54,707 bases of DNA. Origin: Acidimicrobiia bacterium (lineage in GTDB: Bacteria; Actinomycetota; Acidimicrobiia; Acidimicrobiales; Poriferisodalaceae). Position 1 is the stretch's first letter, and each line of letters starts with the position of its first letter. The stretch covers positions 1 through 54,707 of the forward strand of contig JAJDTF010000071.1 of assembly GCA_022827265.1 (NCBI GenBank), given 5' to 3'. This document shows, piece by piece, positions 52,929-54,707 of this stretch. Made by a program: the position numbers and the translations under genes. The notes under the pieces were generated by a model, which worked only from the letters and a program-made list of their open reading frames with translations, searched no databases and had not been told where the DNA came from.

Positions 52929-53999
52929 TTAGTCCTCGATGTCGTGGGTGCCGAGCGACGCAAGCCGATCCTCGACATCCACGAAGCCCGGGGCGACCTC
53001 CGCGATCCGGCCGAATCCACGCCTCGCCCGCTGCAGGTCGCCCACCCGGTCGTACAGGTCCGCGAGCGCGTACCACAGCCGCAGGTGGTGCTCCTTGGGA
53101 CGCTTGGGTCGCAGTGGGCCTGCTTCCAGTAGGCGGATGGCATCGCGAGGGCGACCCTCGTCGGCCAGCGCGCCCGCAGCCACGATCCGTCCCTCCGTGA
53201 TCGTCTGAGCGTCGGGGTCGGCGTGCCGCAGACGATCCCACACGTCGTGCACCTCGTTGAGCCGTCCGAGCGCCCGGTAGCAGTCCGCGAGCACCGGCAG
53301 TTGATCGACTGCGCCCGTCAGCTGCTCGTACTGCTCGAGCCGATGCGACGCGGCGGTCCATCGGCCGAGTCGGTACAGCGTGAGCCCGTAGAGCTCCTGT
53401 ACCTCGGCGATGGCGGCATAGCGAGAAGCCAGTGGCCGCAGCGTGCTGAGGGCATCCCCGAAGCGCTCAGCCAGGAAGTCTTCTCCTGCCTCGCGCAATC
53501 GCTGCGCCAGCCGCTGCTGTTCTGCGGATGGCATGCCCCGCACGCCGACCGGATCGAGCTGGGGAACCTCAAGTCGCACCTTGGAGCGACGACGGCGAGG
53601 CGCGTCCTGCGGCGCACGTTTCGTGCGCTCGGGCGGCGGTGGCTGCCGAGGTCGCGGGCTCTGGCGTTCAGGCACCTTCGCCGCGTAGGCATCGCCCCGG
53701 TCGGCGCCGGGAATCGGCCGCAGCACCGATGCGCCCTTGCGGGCCACGCCACCCCAGTCGGTGCGGCGAGCCGCTCGGGCTGCCACCTCGTCGACGGGCT
53801 TATCGGGTCGCCGCGGAGCGTCCGAGCGGCGCTGCTGGGGCCCTCGACCGCGATTGCGAGGCTGTTGATCATCGCCAGCAGGACGGCCCCGGGAACCGCG
53901 ATCAGGCTGACCGCGACGGCTTCGATCCTGCCGCTGGCCACGGTCGCGATCGGGTCGCCCGTGCGTCGGTTTGCGAGGCGGGCGCCGGTTCTGCGTCAC
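52929..53999 (-). CDS. TPR-repeat protein with Arg/Pro-rich disordered N-terminus
   Basis: 356 residues. The first ~160 are low-complexity and strongly basic (RDRGQRQDRSRRGQPDRGSR, RPRQPPPPERTKRAPQ). The rest is helical with TPR-like pairs: LREAGEDFLAERFGDALSTL, VQELYGLTLYRLGRWTAASH, LADCYRALGRLNEVHDVWDR, WYALADLYDRVGDLQRARRG. There is no signal peptide. The basic tail plus TPR scaffold could bind RNA or ribosomal components. It lies just after the rRNA operon terminator on the same strand, but that is only positional evidence. Confidence 0.75.
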   Translation of the reverse strand: MTQNRRPPRKPTHGRPDRDRGQRQDRSRRGQPDRGSRGRPAGDDQQPRNRGRGPQQRRSDAPRRPDKPVDEVAARAARRTDWGGVARKGASVLRPIPGADRGDAYAAKVPERQSPRPRQPPPPERTKRAPQDAPRRRRSKVRLEVPQLDPVGVRGMPSAEQQRLAQRLREAGEDFLAERFGDALSTLRPLASRYAAIAEVQELYGLTLYRLGRWTAASHRLEQYEQLTGAVDQLPVLADCYRALGRLNEVHDVWDRLRHADPDAQTITEGRIVAAGALADEGRPRDAIRLLEAGPLRPKRPKEHHLRLWYALADLYDRVGDLQRARRGFGRIAEVAPGFVDVEDRLASLGTHDIED

Positions 54000-54027
54000 C
54001 CCCCGAGGCTAGGCCCGCAAGCGCGAA

Positions 54028-54057
54028 GAACCCCCGCCGCAAACACGACGGGGGTTC
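54028..54057 (-). terminator. Terminator of the rRNA operon
   Basis: On the minus strand GAACCCCCGTCG pairs with CGGCGGGGGTTC (one mismatch) around a TGTTTG loop, followed by TTCG. It lies 4 nt after the 5S 3' end and 28 nt before the start of the TPR gene, so it separates the two transcription units. Confidence 0.8.
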
Positions 54058-54061
54058 AGGG

Positions 54062-54178
<117 letters not shown>

Positions 54179-54187
54179 GATCTGTCG

Positions 54188-54237
54188 GTGCAGACTCCTG
54201 CACTGCGTACGGACTTGCCGTACGCAGCAATCTGCAC
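54188..54237 (-). other. Hairpin in the 23S-5S spacer
   Basis: CTGCGTACGG (54203-54212) and CCGTACGCAG (54218-54227) form a perfect 10-bp stem with a 5-nt loop, enclosed by GTGCAGA (54188-54194) and TCTGCAC (54231-54237). It is probably an rRNA processing structure. Confidence 0.6.
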
Positions 54238-54289
54238 AGCGATGCACGATCAGGACACGCTGGGTGCGCTTCCTCGAGGCTGAGTACCG

Positions 54290-54707
<418 letters not shown>

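Overview
The window is GC-rich (roughly two thirds GC by eye), densely packed chromosomal DNA from an actinobacterium. The diagnostic part is the run, on the minus strand, of tlyA, nadK, recN, steA, steB/mctB, pyrG, xerD, scpA, scpB, rluB, aroA-cmk and der. From memory this is the order of the Mycobacterium tuberculosis Rv1694-Rv1713 region. A split methylmalonyl-CoA mutase with its chaperone, class Ia ribonucleotide reductase, 2-oxoacid:ferredoxin oxidoreductases and GTG/TTG starts with ATGA overlaps also fit. The gene set is compatible with an Acidimicrobiia-like lineage, but that is an inference; no taxonomic search was possible.

Layout. 1-500: a truncated ORF and a RelE-like protein. 531-5414: a thiamine-diphosphate enzyme, a strong hairpin, a tRNA-like element and leuS. 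5478-11112: mutA-mutB and meaB for methylmalonyl-CoA/succinyl-CoA interconversion, with a PH-like membrane protein between. 10898-14754: nrdB and nrdA, nrdB overlapping the end of meaB. 15150-17015: an FAD-dependent ferredoxin-type reductase, a DUF427 gene with an in-frame UGA at its conserved cysteine, and tRNA-Pro(GGG). 17069-21662: a small membrane protein, der, a PDZ-radical SAM-DUF512 protein, and divergent ispH. 21670-23191: an accessory patch with two complete type II toxin-antitoxin pairs and a broken ORF. 23257-31000: plsC, fused aroA-cmk, tyrA, and a large indolepyruvate ferredoxin oxidoreductase. 31168-39116: rluB, scpB, scpA, divergent trpS, an HNH/DUF222 endonuclease, xerD and pyrG. 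39230-40747: an 8-oxoguanine deaminase-like amidohydrolase bounded by tandem repeats. 40823-48518: one tightly packed operon, tlyA-nadK-recN-steA-steB-GT2-MraY-like. 48583-52779: korB, korA and class I aldolase. 52929-54707: a TPR protein directly downstream of an rRNA operon (23S 3' end, 5S, terminator).

The most notable signals are: (1) the DUF427 gene, intact from a good ribosome binding site to its stop except for UGA in place of the conserved Cys codon, followed 25 nt later by a stem-loop with a GGUC loop that resembles a bacterial SECIS element (a candidate selenoprotein, or a fresh nonsense mutation); (2) a dispersed ~60-bp repeat, present in four copies, that encodes the peptide [10 protein letters not shown] in-frame inside mutA and tlyA and in the leader of the radical SAM gene; (3) a compact tRNA-like element beside leuS; (4) a 71-residue read-through tail on NrdB; (5) the aroA-cmk fusion and the ATGA-coupled operons.
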